Shown here: positions 44,905 to 56,910 of the stretch, piece by piece | Position numbering within the stretch: the first letter of the stretch is position 1 | Layout of the letters: every line of letters begins with the position of its first letter | Source: Streptomyces cadmiisoli | GTDB lineage: Bacteria > Actinomycetota > Actinomycetes > Streptomycetales > Streptomycetaceae | Assembly (NCBI RefSeq): GCF_003261055.1 | Contig: NZ_CP030073.1 | Location: forward strand, 2,418,001 to 2,482,000 | Length of the DNA: 64,000 bases | Reading direction: 5' to 3' | Program-made: the position numbers and the translations under genes | The notes under the pieces: generated by a model | What the model was told of the DNA's origin: nothing | The model's input: only the letters and a program-made list of their open reading frames with translations | Databases searched by the model: none

Positions 44905-46155
44905 GTGAAGCGCACGTCACGTGACATCCGCACGGCGAACCGCTACGAGGTGCTGCGCCAGATCATCGCCGCGTCCCCCACCTCCCGGCAGGAGCTGGCC
45001 GCCGCCACCGGGCTGAGCCTCGCGACCGTCGCCACCCTCGTCGGTGAACTGCTCGGCCTCGGGATGATCACCGAGGTCGGGTTCGAGGACTCCGCGGGGG
45101 GCCGGCCGCGCGGGCTCGTGGCCGTCAACCCTTCGGGCGGCGCGCTGATCGGTGTCGATATCGCGGAGACGTACGTCCACGTCGAGCTGTTCGACCTCGC
45201 GCTGAACGCCGTCGCGCGCGCCGAGGAGGACATGCGTCCCGGGGAGAGCCGCCCGGAGCAGGTGGTCGGGCATGTCGCCGCCGCCGTCGGCGCGGTGATC
45301 GCGCAGGCCGGGATCGAGGAGGCCCGGGTCCTCGGCGTCGGTGTGAGCGTGCCGGGGCAGGTGGACCGCGACAACGGTGTCGCGGAGTACGCGCCCAACT
45401 TCGACTGGCGCGACGTACCGCTGCTCGACCTGCTCGCCGAGCACCTCGCCCACCCCCTCTACCTGGACAATCCACTGCGCGCGTGCGCGGTGGCCGAGCT
45501 GTGGTTCGGGGCGGCCCGGGGACGCGGCGACGCCGTCGTGGTCAACCTGGGGACGGGTGTGGGCGCCGGGCTGGTGCTCGGCGGCGGACTGCACCGCGGT
45601 GTCAGCAACAGCGCCGGCGAGTGGGGGCACACCACCCTCGTACTGGACGGCCGGCTGTGCCACTGCGGCAACCGCGGCTGTGTGGAGACGTACGTCGGCG
45701 CGCCCGGCATCATGCGGCGTCTGCGGGAGCTGAGCCCCGGCAGCGCCCTGCTGCACCCCGGCGACCAGACCGCGACCGTCGGCGCCCTGGCCCGCGCGGT
45801 CGCCGCGCACGACCCGGTCGCCGTCGAGGTGGTCCGGGACACCGCCCGCTATCTCGCGGCCGGCATCGCCGACCTGATCAATCTGCTCAACCCCGAGGTG
45901 ATCGTGCTCAGCAGCTGGGTCGCGGCCACCCTCGGCGAGCCGCTGCTGGCCGAGGTGCGCGAGGCCGTGGCCCGGCACGCGCTGCGCCGGCCGCTGGCCG
46001 CCACCGAGATCGTCCTCTCCCCGATCGCCGGGGACCCGGTCTCCCTCGGCGCGGCGACGTTCGCGCTGGAGGGCGCGCTCGGGTCGCCGCGGCGCGGGGC
46101 GGGGTCCGCTCGACGCCCGGTCCCCGCCGGAAGCCGTGGCGCCGCGCCGTCCTGA
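44905..46155 (+). CDS. ROK-family transcriptional regulator
   Basis: 416 aa from GTG 44905. N-terminal winged HTH (NRYEVLRQIIAASPTSRQEL, TGLSLATVATLVGELLGLG), then the ROK sugar-kinase fold with VVVNLGTGVGAGLVLGGG, the zinc motif GEWGHTTL and CHCGNRGCVETY. It should repress sugar-use genes until a sugar binds. The next gene is a beta-galactosidase, the likely target together with itself. The C-terminal 25 residues are Arg/Ser/Pro-rich. A frame-open extension upstream contains the 18-bp repeats. Confidence 0.9.
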   Translation: MKRTSRDIRTANRYEVLRQIIAASPTSRQELAAATGLSLATVATLVGELLGLGMITEVGFEDSAGGRPRGLVAVNPSGGALIGVDIAETYVHVELFDLALNAVARAEEDMRPGESRPEQVVGHVAAAVGAVIAQAGIEEARVLGVGVSVPGQVDRDNGVAEYAPNFDWRDVPLLDLLAEHLAHPLYLDNPLRACAVAELWFGAARGRGDAVVVNLGTGVGAGLVLGGGLHRGVSNSAGEWGHTTLVLDGRLCHCGNRGCVETYVGAPGIMRRLRELSPGSALLHPGDQTATVGALARAVAAHDPVAVEVVRDTARYLAAGIADLINLLNPEVIVLSSWVAATLGEPLLAEVREAVARHALRRPLAATEIVLSPIAGDPVSLGAATFALEGALGSPRRGAGSARRPVPAGSRGAAPS

Positions 46156-49504
<3,349 letters not shown>

Positions 49505-49510
49505 GCCACG

Positions 49511-49548
49511 GTGCCGGGTCGGGGGCGGGCACGCCCCGGACCCGGCAC
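49511..49548. terminator. Terminator between beta-galactosidase and the Cys-tail gene
   Basis: GTGCCGGGTC (49511-49520) and GACCCGGCAC (49539-49548) form a 10-bp stem, with inner GGGGCG/CGCCCC pairing. Located between convergent genes. Confidence 0.75.
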
Positions 49549-49574
49549 GCTCCAGGCCTGATCGGCCGTCGTGG

Positions 49575-50087
49575 TCAGTGGTCGGCGCAGCAGGGGGTGG
49601 GGTCCGGGACCTCGAACGGGCACAGGGTGCCGCCCACCGCGGGCATGACGGCGAGGACCAGCTCGCCGTCCTGCCACTGCGGCCGTACGTGGTCCCGGGT
49701 CAGCACCGCCGTGCCCGGGGCGGGCGGCTCCCCGGCGCCGAGCACCGTCACCCGGTCGATGGCGCTGCGGGACAGCAGTTCCGCGACCGTCAGGGTGCCG
49801 GTGAGCGCGTCGGAACCGGGGTAGAGCACCGCCCGGCCGGCGTCGTCCGGGACGCCGGCCGCCACCTCGTACCCCTGGGCCGCAAGCCACGCGCGCGCCG
49901 CGCCGTGCACCGCCGGCGAGTCGACCGCGACGGACAGCACCACCCGCGGCCGGTCGTCCCGCACCAGGTGGGTGCAGCCGAACGCGCCCTCGGGCAGCGC
50001 GAGTTCGGCTGCCAGCCTCAGCAGCAGGTGGTCGGCCGCGCGCAGGTCCCGCAGACCGGGGTCGACGGTGAGGGTGTGCGGGGTCAC
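49575..50087 (-). CDS. Unknown protein with Cys-rich C-terminus, coupled to PHP gene
   Basis: 170 aa from GTG 50087, which overlaps the stop of the PHP metallohydrolase gene (GTGA), so it is surely its operon partner. It is alpha/beta in character (RVVLSVAVDSPAVHGAARAW, DRVTVLGAGEPPAPGTAVLT) and ends CPFEVPDPTPCCADH, with three cysteines and a terminal His that look like a metal-binding or thiol tail. No signal peptide or membrane helix. I do not recognise the family. It may assist maturation of the metalloenzyme encoded upstream; that is inference from gene order only. Confidence 0.75.
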   Translation of the reverse strand: MTPHTLTVDPGLRDLRAADHLLLRLAAELALPEGAFGCTHLVRDDRPRVVLSVAVDSPAVHGAARAWLAAQGYEVAAGVPDDAGRAVLYPGSDALTGTLTVAELLSRSAIDRVTVLGAGEPPAPGTAVLTRDHVRPQWQDGELVLAVMPAVGGTLCPFEVPDPTPCCADH

Positions 50088-51778
50088 GAGGGCAGGACCC
50101 ACACCGGGTTGGAGTAGAACCACAGGTCGCGCCACGGGTCGGCGTCGCCGACGACGTCCAGGACCGGGCCCGCCGGGTCCACGGCCGCGCCCATCGGGCC
50201 GACGCCGTTGCGGTTGCCGTCGGTGCCGCGCAGCCGGACGTAGACCGGGCGGTCGACCCGGCCGAGGTCGTAGGTCAGCCGGACCGTGCCCGTCGACTTG
50301 CCGACCTCGTACGACTTGACGACCCTGGCGGTCGGCGCGGTGAAGGTGTCCTTGTCGGCGACCGCGCCGGTCACGTCGCCCTGGATGACGTCGACCCGGG
50401 CCACGGTGGGGGTGAAACCGGCCCAGTTGGGGCCGCCCGCCAGAGCCACCTCCGCCGTCAGCGTGACCCGGGTGCCCTTGCGCACGTGCAGGGCGCCGCC
50501 CAGGGTCGCCCAGCGGTTGCCGCCGGAGACCCGGACGTCGAGGCCGCTGAGCAGCTGGCCGTGGTCGACCCAGATGCGGCCGGCGCGGATGCCGTCCATG
50601 ACGGCGGCGTAGGAGAAGCCGTCGGAGCCGACGTGGGTGCGGCTGTAGTAGCCGGGCCAGTAGTCGCCCTGCGTGATGTCGATCGAGCCGCCGTAGACCG
50701 GGTCGTCGTAGCGGCCGTTGGCGTCGAAGTCGCCGCCGCCGCGCGCGGCGGTGTCGGCGTAGACCTGGTGGGAGTCGGAGTTGGCGGTGATCCACCAGGG
50801 CTTGCCCTCGGCGATGAGGCTGTCCCACAGGCCGCCGACGGTGGCGGTCATCCAGTCGAAGCCGCCCCAGGTGCGGTAGCTCTCCAGCGGGTAGCCGGCG
50901 AAGGAGTCGGCGCTCGGGTTGTTGTCGTAGATGCCGCGGGCCCGGCCGGGGCCGAGCGGGGCGGGCAGACCGGCGGCCTGGTGGCCCGGCGCGCCCTCGA
51001 AGCCGACGGCGATCTGGTGGCTCACGGGCGTCGCGTCGCGCCAGGCGCGGATCTCGTGCGGGGAGTCGACTCCGCGCCGCGCCGGGTGGTTGGCCAGCAT
51101 CAGCGCGTCCTTGACCTTGCGCCGCTCGACCTGGTCGGAGAGGAAGGCGAGGCCGGCGACGGCGAGGGCCTCGTTGGCGGGCGAGTTGCCGCCGGCGCCC
51201 TTCACGCTGCCGTCGTAGTCGGTCTCGAACTGCTTGAGGACGGAGACCTCGTTCTGACCGGGGTGCACGAAGACCGTGCCGTGCTCGGCGGCCGGGATGT
51301 TCCACTCCAGGCCCTGGAAGACGAGGGTGTCCTCGTGGGCGGCGCGGGCCCGCTGGATGTCGGGGTTGACCTTCTCCACCCCGATCCGGGCGTGCGTGGC
51401 GCTGCCGTGGTCGGTGATGACCAGCCAGTCCATGCCGTACCGGGCGCCCTGGCGGACCTGGTCGACCACGCGGTACTTGCCGTCGCTGCTGTACTGGGTG
51501 TGGATGTGGTGGTCGCCCGCGAGCCACAGGAAGCCCTTCGAGCGGCTCCTGCCGGCGGAGGCGTGGGCCGGGACCTGCGGGGCGAGGACGCTCGCCGCGG
51601 CGAGGCCGGCGCCGAGCAGACCGGCGCGGCGCAGCAGGGAGCGGCGCGACTGCTGCTCCGGGGTCAGCGCCTCGTCGGGCACCGACGTGTCGAAGGCGGC
51701 GGGCAGCGCCCCGTGGTCGTGCCCGTGATCGTGGTCGTGTCCGTGGTGGTGATGCCCGTGTCCGTGACTGTGCCCCAT
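50084..51778 (-). CDS. PHP-domain metallohydrolase with His-rich start and Tat-type signal
   Basis: 564 aa. The first 23 residues hold 12 histidines (MGHSHGHGHHHHGHDHDHGH), followed by a twin-arginine signal: SRRSLLRR at 44-51 and the hydrophobic AGLLGAGLAAASVLAP. The PHP/CehA-McbA domain begins at Asp89 (GDHHIHTQYSSDG), with ITDHGSATH, FQGLEWNIPAAEHG, LANHPARRG and TANSDSH supplying further metal ligands. Probably an exported phosphoesterase or related hydrolase folded with its metals before Tat transport. The His tract lies in the part that would be cleaved, which is unusual. ATG 51778 has a GGAGG-type site. Confidence 0.87.
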   Translation of the reverse strand: MGHSHGHGHHHHGHDHDHGHDHGALPAAFDTSVPDEALTPEQQSRRSLLRRAGLLGAGLAAASVLAPQVPAHASAGRSRSKGFLWLAGDHHIHTQYSSDGKYRVVDQVRQGARYGMDWLVITDHGSATHARIGVEKVNPDIQRARAAHEDTLVFQGLEWNIPAAEHGTVFVHPGQNEVSVLKQFETDYDGSVKGAGGNSPANEALAVAGLAFLSDQVERRKVKDALMLANHPARRGVDSPHEIRAWRDATPVSHQIAVGFEGAPGHQAAGLPAPLGPGRARGIYDNNPSADSFAGYPLESYRTWGGFDWMTATVGGLWDSLIAEGKPWWITANSDSHQVYADTAARGGGDFDANGRYDDPVYGGSIDITQGDYWPGYYSRTHVGSDGFSYAAVMDGIRAGRIWVDHGQLLSGLDVRVSGGNRWATLGGALHVRKGTRVTLTAEVALAGGPNWAGFTPTVARVDVIQGDVTGAVADKDTFTAPTARVVKSYEVGKSTGTVRLTYDLGRVDRPVYVRLRGTDGNRNGVGPMGAAVDPAGPVLDVVGDADPWRDLWFYSNPVWVLPS

Positions 51779-52186
51779 GATGCGCCTCCTCGATACCGCC
51801 GCTGCCTTCCGTGGCGGTTGTTCGCCGCGGCGCCCGTGCGCCGCCTGAGGAGAATCGACGCAAAACATGAACGTTGAACGACCCATCGGTGAGCGCCGGG
51901 CGACCCGCACACGGCCGCTCGCCCCAGCGCTCCCCGACCCTCACCGGCACTCAACCGGCCTGTTGCGACAGGGGAGTTGAAGCGCACTCCAGACAATTTC
52001 GTACGTGCCGCACGGGCCCGTCACCGGGCCGGACGCGCCGGACGAGGCCGCCGGGAGACGGCCGCGGGTCGCCGGCGAGCACCGCTCCCCGTCCGCGCCC
52101 CAGGTGTCCCGCTGACCACTTAGACTGGAAGCTTCGCGGAGGTCACGGGCCGTCCACGGGCCGTTCCGGGGGGAGGAGAGCGCGCC
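51779..52186. other. Divergent intergenic region, PHP and toroid genes
   Basis: 408 nt without a supported gene. A -10-like TAGACT at 52121-52126 probably belongs to the toroid gene, with no clear -35. On the minus strand GTTCAAC-GTTCATG near 51868-51882 recalls half a PHO box, but the spacing of the two GTTCA units is wrong. I see no RNA gene. Confidence 0.4.
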
Positions 52187-53581
52187 ATGTCCCAACAGCA
52201 GCTCGGGCGCCGCTCCTTGAACCCCGCCGGAGGGGACCCGGTGCCGTCCGGCGCGGGGTCGCCGCCCGCCCGGTTCGTCGGCCGGCTCGGCAGCGTCGGC
52301 TGTCTGGCCGCCGGTTACGCCGTGTTCCAGTTCCTGTTCCAGACGCTGCCGGACTCCCTCGGGGGCGAGACCGCCAAGTACCTGGTCTCCGGGGTGAGCG
52401 GGCTCGGCACCGGCGTGGCCGCCTGGCTGGCGGCGGCACTGCTGCGGGCCCGTGGCGCGGCCGCCGCCGGCTCAGCAGCCCCCGCCGCCGAGCCGGCGCC
52501 CGCGCCCGGACCGCTCCCCCAGGTCCTCACCGCCGCGTACGACACACTCGCCGGCCAGGTCTCGGTGGTCGACGACCCGGCGCGCGGTCGTCTCACCGGC
52601 TGGGCGCACTCGCTGGGCGAGAGCGCGCCCTCCCTGCCGACGCCGGTCGGCACGGCGTACGGACTGCACTGCGTGCTCGAACTCGGCGCGCCCGACGGGC
52701 GGCTGAGCACCGGCGAGCTGGTGGACACGCTGTGGCGGCTGCGGCTGCCGGGCGGCGGCTGGTCCGCCCGGTCGCAGGGCTCGGAGGCCCGCCCCGAGGT
52801 CACCGCGCTCGTACTGGGCGCGCTGGCCCGCGCGGGCGTGTCCGGCGACCGGCTGGCGCAGGAGGTCGCGCGGTGCACCGGCGCCTTCACGCGCGGCGCG
52901 GACCCCGCGGGGCGCGCCTCGACGCATGTCGTCACGACGGTGCTGCGCGGCCTGCTGCGCGCGGCACCGCACGCCGACGTGCTGCCCGAGCTCCGCGAGG
53001 CACTGGTCGACGGCGCCCTCAGCGACGATCAGCGGGAGCACCTGCGCTGCTGGGGCTACCGCCTCGACCCGCCGCACGGACCGGCGTCCTCGCTGCACAC
53101 CGCGCAGGCCGTCGTCGCGCTGGACCGGGCCGCCCGAGTGCTGGGCGAGACCGCCGGGGCCCGCGCCGCCCGGGAGGACGGCGTGCGCTGGCTGCTGGCC
53201 TGCGCCGAACGCCACCACCACGCCTGCCGGGACCTGGAGAACCTGCGCGAGGAGGTGCGCCGTCCCCGCACCGACGACCCGGCACGCCACGAGGTCCTGA
53301 ACGTCCGGCACTTCACGGCCGCCTGGGTGGTGCGCGCCCTGCTGTCGCCGGGTGCGCGGGAGGTCGCCCGCCGGGACGGGCTGGACGCCGTCCGGCGGGA
53401 GAGGCTGGACGGCGCGGTCGCCGCGGTGTGGGCCGCGCAGTCGGAGGGCATCTGGCTGTGGGGCCGCAGCGACAGCACCGACCTGCGGCAACCGATGTGG
53501 ATGACCTATCAGGGCCTGTCCGCGCTGCGGGCCCATGCCGTATGGATGTATCAGCCGGATCGACCGGCCCCGCTGCAGTGA
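52187..53581 (+). CDS. Membrane-anchored alpha/alpha-toroid (prenyltransferase-like) protein
   Basis: 464 aa; GGGGGGAGGAG precedes ATG 52187. Two hydrophobic segments (about 33-50, VGCLAAGYAVFQFLFQT, and 66-88, LVSGVSGLGTGVAAWLAAAL) place it in the membrane. From about 120 the protein has repeated helical units with Gly-Gly-Trp-type turns (RLPGGGWSARSQGSEARPEV, EGIWLWGRSDSTDLRQPMWM), like terpene-cyclase/prenyltransferase toroids. No DxDD or QW set complete enough for a cyclase is seen. Followed after 18 nt by the cupin gene, so one operon. Role unknown. Confidence 0.75.
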   Translation: MSQQQLGRRSLNPAGGDPVPSGAGSPPARFVGRLGSVGCLAAGYAVFQFLFQTLPDSLGGETAKYLVSGVSGLGTGVAAWLAAALLRARGAAAAGSAAPAAEPAPAPGPLPQVLTAAYDTLAGQVSVVDDPARGRLTGWAHSLGESAPSLPTPVGTAYGLHCVLELGAPDGRLSTGELVDTLWRLRLPGGGWSARSQGSEARPEVTALVLGALARAGVSGDRLAQEVARCTGAFTRGADPAGRASTHVVTTVLRGLLRAAPHADVLPELREALVDGALSDDQREHLRCWGYRLDPPHGPASSLHTAQAVVALDRAARVLGETAGARAAREDGVRWLLACAERHHHACRDLENLREEVRRPRTDDPARHEVLNVRHFTAAWVVRALLSPGAREVARRDGLDAVRRERLDGAVAAVWAAQSEGIWLWGRSDSTDLRQPMWMTYQGLSALRAHAVWMYQPDRPAPLQ

Positions 53582-53599
53582 CGGGGAGTGGGAGGGCGC

Positions 53600-54328
53600 A
53601 TGGGCGGTCGACAGGTCCTGGCGGCACGGCGGCTGCTCGCCGAGACGCTGGACGGCGCACCGCCCGAGGACGAACTGGTCGCCTCGGCCCGGGACGTCGT
53701 CGCCGAACTCGGGCGTACCGACCGGCTGTTGGAGCTGATCGCCGAACTCGCCTCCGGCGAGGGCGATCCGGAGGGCTGCGCACGGCTGTCGTACCGGCAC
53801 GTCCTCGGCTTCGACAAGCTGCTGCTGATCGACGGCGGCCCGCGGCACATGCTGCGCGCCCACCTGTGGCACCCGGGTGCGGGCGCCGTCGGTGAGGAGG
53901 ACATCCACAACCACCGCTGCGCGCTGGCCTCCCACGTCGTACGCGGCCGGCTCGCGATGGAGCTGTACGAGACCTGCCGCCCCGAGGACGGCATCCGGGC
54001 CGAACGCTACGAGGAGTCACTGGCGGCCGGCACCGCCGACTGGCGGCTGCGCCGCGTCGGACCGGCGCGGCTGCGGCTGACCCATGTCGGACGGTACGCC
54101 GAGGGCAGCGGGTACGCCCTGCCCGCGCACACCCTGCACCGGGCGTGGTGCGACACGAACGTCCCGACGGTGACGCTGTTCCTGGAGACCGGCCGTGAAC
54201 GGCGCGGCCACACCGATGTGTTCACGGCAGCGGGACCGCATCCGGGCGCGGTGGCCAAGGTGCCGCTGGACACCCGGGACTACCTGGGTGCGCTGAACGG
54301 CCTGGCGGAGCTGCTCAGAAGCTCGTGA
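53600..54328 (+). CDS. Cupin-like protein, cysteine-dioxygenase type
   Basis: 242 aa; GGAGGG is 6-7 nt before ATG 53600. Cupin motif 1 is in EEDIHNHRCALASHVVRGRL (His-x-His), motif 2 in GYALPAHTLHRAWCDTNVP, then TVTLFLETG. The layout recalls cysteine-dioxygenase-like cupins with a helical N-domain (residues 1-75). A mononuclear iron or other metal is likely; substrate unknown. It is co-transcribed with the toroid protein. Its 3' end overlaps the convergent Nudix gene by 14 nt. Confidence 0.75.
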   Translation: MGGRQVLAARRLLAETLDGAPPEDELVASARDVVAELGRTDRLLELIAELASGEGDPEGCARLSYRHVLGFDKLLLIDGGPRHMLRAHLWHPGAGAVGEEDIHNHRCALASHVVRGRLAMELYETCRPEDGIRAERYEESLAAGTADWRLRRVGPARLRLTHVGRYAEGSGYALPAHTLHRAWCDTNVPTVTLFLETGRERRGHTDVFTAAGPHPGAVAKVPLDTRDYLGALNGLAELLRSS

Positions 54329-54740
54329 GTGCCTGTCGTACGACGTCGAGGTTGTAGTCGTCGATGGCGACGCCGGTCAGCTCGTCGGGCCGCAGCCACG
54401 CGTGCGCCTGATCCGGCCGGGGCAGGACGACGTCCACGGAGAGCGGCCTGACGAGGAAGTTCTCCTGCCAGTTCTTGATCTCGTGGCCCCGGTAGTCGCT
54501 GACGAAGGAGGACTCGCCGACCTTGCGGACGATCTCGCCGCGCAGCCCGGTCTCCTCCTTCAGCTCCCGCAGCGCACCGTCCGCGGCGCTCTCGTGCGGC
54601 TCGAGCTTTCCGCACGGCACGCCCCACACCCGGGGCAGGAACCGCTCGGTCTCGCTGCGGCGCACCAGCAGCACCCGGCCCTCGTCGTCCATGACGACAG
54701 CGGCCGCCAGTCGCTTGTCGCCGGGGATGTCCATGGTCAT
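54315..54740 (-). CDS. Nudix hydrolase
   Basis: 141 aa. The Nudix box is complete (G-x5-E-x7-REL-x-EE-x-GL, residues about 44-66), preceded by RVLLVRRSETERFLPRVWGV. It should hydrolyse a nucleoside-diphosphate-linked substrate with Mg2+. The extended C-terminal half is short. It is convergent with the cupin gene, so a functional link is not implied. Confidence 0.9.
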   Translation of the reverse strand: MTMDIPGDKRLAAAVVMDDEGRVLLVRRSETERFLPRVWGVPCGKLEPHESAADGALRELKEETGLRGEIVRKVGESSFVSDYRGHEIKNWQENFLVRPLSVDVVLPRPDQAHAWLRPDELTGVAIDDYNLDVVRQALTSF

Positions 54741-55024
54741 GGTCGCCTCGGTCCCTCGGTCCTGTCGTCCGCGCCGGAGATGAGTCCATTGGGTCTGATA
54801 CCCGCGAAAGCCTCAACGCTACCAGCCCGCCCGTCACAACGCCGTGCCTACGGTCTCGTCCCGCGCACGTCCATGAGCGCTTCCGGAGGGCGCTCACACA
54901 CGACGGCGGCGTTCCCCGGGCGGGGGCGCTCGCCACCGCGGCCGCGTCGATCCGGCCCGCGGCGAAAAGCCCCCGCGGCGGCCCCGCACCACACCTCGTC
55001 AGGTCACCGGTCTCCGATCTCCGG

Positions 55025-56758
55025 TCACGGGTTTCCGGTCACCTGGGGCGGCACGGTCCGGACGGACGGCTCCGACAGGGCTGACGGCTCGTCCGGCACC
55101 GTGAACCGGAAACGCCGTTCCGTGCCCGTTGCCCAGCGCACCACCAGCTCGCAGGTGTCCTCCACCGTCACGGACACCAGCTCCCTCAGCGGCGGCGGGT
55201 CCGGGCGGGCGGTGAGCCGGGCCAGTGCGACGAACAGGCCCGACGGTCCGGTCACGGTACCGGTGAGGGCGTCGTCGAGCCCGAAGACCGGCAGCAGTTC
55301 GGACCGCGCGCCGTCGCGCGCCGCCCACCCGGTGATCCGCACCGGCGTCCCGGCCGCGGCGCCGGTCACCAGGTGCGCCCGCACCTCCACCGCGCCCTCG
55401 GCGACGACCAGGTTCGTGACCCGGATCGCGTCCGCGACGGTGTGCCGGGAGGCGGCCCAGCCCTCCCCCGTCCCCAGCGGCTCGATCCCGGTCCGGCCGG
55501 CCCGGCCGCCGACGGTCACGCTGTTGTCGCAGGAGTCGGAGGGCCGGGTCACGGTCGAGTAGGCGAGGCGTGTGTAGTACGGGTCGTAGCGGACGTCCTC
55601 GCTGCCGTGATTGTGGAGGCGGACCAGTCCGTCCGAACGCGTCGACTGGATCAGCCAGTTGGGCGGGCCGACCGCAGTCACCGCGTCGGCGGCCTCCGTC
55701 GGGCCCGGGGCCTCGGTCGCGGTCCACACCTCGTGGCCGGGGGGCAGCAGGAGGCCGAGGAAGCCCTTGCTCGCCCAGTACGGCGACGCCGGGCCGGAGT
55801 AGTCCTGGAGCAGCGTCTCGTCGGGGCCGTGCCAGCCGGGGGTCAGCAGGCCCCGCTCGTCCACCGCGCCCCGCTCCAGGAAGTACCGCAGCGTGCCCGA
55901 CGCCAGCCGCCGGGTCGTTCCGGCCGGCAGCGGGGTGCGGCCGGTGAGGGCCCCGAGCCACAGCGGGGCGGCCGTCGCGAACCGGTAGGTCAGGGAGCGG
56001 CCCTGGAGCACGGGGGCGCCGTCGGCGCCGAACAGCCGCGCGTGGTCGGCGAGATGGCGGCTCAGCCGGTCGCCGTACCGGTCCAGCAGGCCCTCGTCCT
56101 GCTCCAGCCAGGCGTGCAGCACCGGGTAGAGGTGCATCGCCCAGCCGTTGTAGTAGTCGAACTTGCGGCCGTCTCCGTCGGTGTACCAGCCGTCCCCGAG
56201 GTACCACTGCTCGATGCGCTCCAGACCGCGCTCGACCGCCGTACGGCAGGCCCGCGTCTCGTGGCCGATCTCGCGGAGGAAACCGCCGACCGTGACCGGG
56301 AACAGCTCCCAGTTGCACGGCCAGGCCCGCGCCGTGAGCGCGTCGGACAGCCAGGCCGCGGCGCGGCCGCGCACCGCGTCGTCCAGGCGGTCCCACAGCA
56401 GTTCCCTGGTCAGTCGCAGGGCGAGGGCGATCGACGCCGCCTCGACCAGCGGCTGGGACCGGTCCTCGATGCGGGGCCAGACGCCCGAGACGCCGGCGGC
56501 CAGGCCCGCCGCGTACCGCTCCAGGACGTTCTCGTCCCGGCGGAAGGCGGCCAGCAGCAGGGTGCGGGCGTAGCCCTCCAGACCGTCGGAGAGGCGGCCG
56601 GACCGGCTGGTGTGCTCGCCGGGCAGGTCGTAGAGGGCGAGATCGTCGCCGGCGTACGGCTCCACCGCGGCCAGCAGGGCGTCGGCCGCCGCCTCCCAGT
56701 GCGCGCGGGTGTAGCCGGTGTACGGGCTCAGGACGCGGTCGTCCCGGGGCAGATCCAT
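55025..56758 (-). CDS. DUF2264 domain-containing protein
   Basis: 577 aa. The N-terminal 380 residues form the DUF2264 all-helical barrel, seen in DGLEGYARTLLLAAFRR, WPCNWELFPVTVGGFLREI, YNGWAMHLYPVLHAW and SGPASPYWASKGFLGLLLP; a beta-rich C-terminal domain follows. The fold resembles alpha/alpha-barrel glycoside or polysaccharide-processing enzymes, and members often sit in carbohydrate-use loci; activity is not established here. ATG 56758 has AAGGGA upstream. Divergent from mmuM. No signal peptide, so cytoplasmic. Confidence 0.87.
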   Translation of the reverse strand: MDLPRDDRVLSPYTGYTRAHWEAAADALLAAVEPYAGDDLALYDLPGEHTSRSGRLSDGLEGYARTLLLAAFRRDENVLERYAAGLAAGVSGVWPRIEDRSQPLVEAASIALALRLTRELLWDRLDDAVRGRAAAWLSDALTARAWPCNWELFPVTVGGFLREIGHETRACRTAVERGLERIEQWYLGDGWYTDGDGRKFDYYNGWAMHLYPVLHAWLEQDEGLLDRYGDRLSRHLADHARLFGADGAPVLQGRSLTYRFATAAPLWLGALTGRTPLPAGTTRRLASGTLRYFLERGAVDERGLLTPGWHGPDETLLQDYSGPASPYWASKGFLGLLLPPGHEVWTATEAPGPTEAADAVTAVGPPNWLIQSTRSDGLVRLHNHGSEDVRYDPYYTRLAYSTVTRPSDSCDNSVTVGGRAGRTGIEPLGTGEGWAASRHTVADAIRVTNLVVAEGAVEVRAHLVTGAAAGTPVRITGWAARDGARSELLPVFGLDDALTGTVTGPSGLFVALARLTARPDPPPLRELVSVTVEDTCELVVRWATGTERRFRFTVPDEPSALSEPSVRTVPPQVTGNP

Positions 56759-56910
56759 GGCTGGCGGTTCCCTTCCGGCCGGGCCTGGGCCGCCCCGGTT
56801 CCGGTCGGGGCGGCCCAGGTGTCCATCCCACCCCTGTCCCGCCCCCGGGCACCAGATGCCGGGCGCAGGTTCCGGACGCGGCTGCGGCGGGTGTCGACTA
56901 GCGTCGTCGC

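Noticed and set aside
51860..51890. PHO-box-like GTTCA repeats before the PHP gene
   Set aside because: The two GTTCA cores are 7 nt apart, not 11, so they do not match the PhoP direct-repeat pattern.
54985..55060. Short direct repeats of CCGGTCAC near the DUF2264 stop
   Set aside because: Only three imperfect copies of 8 nt; no clear structure or role.
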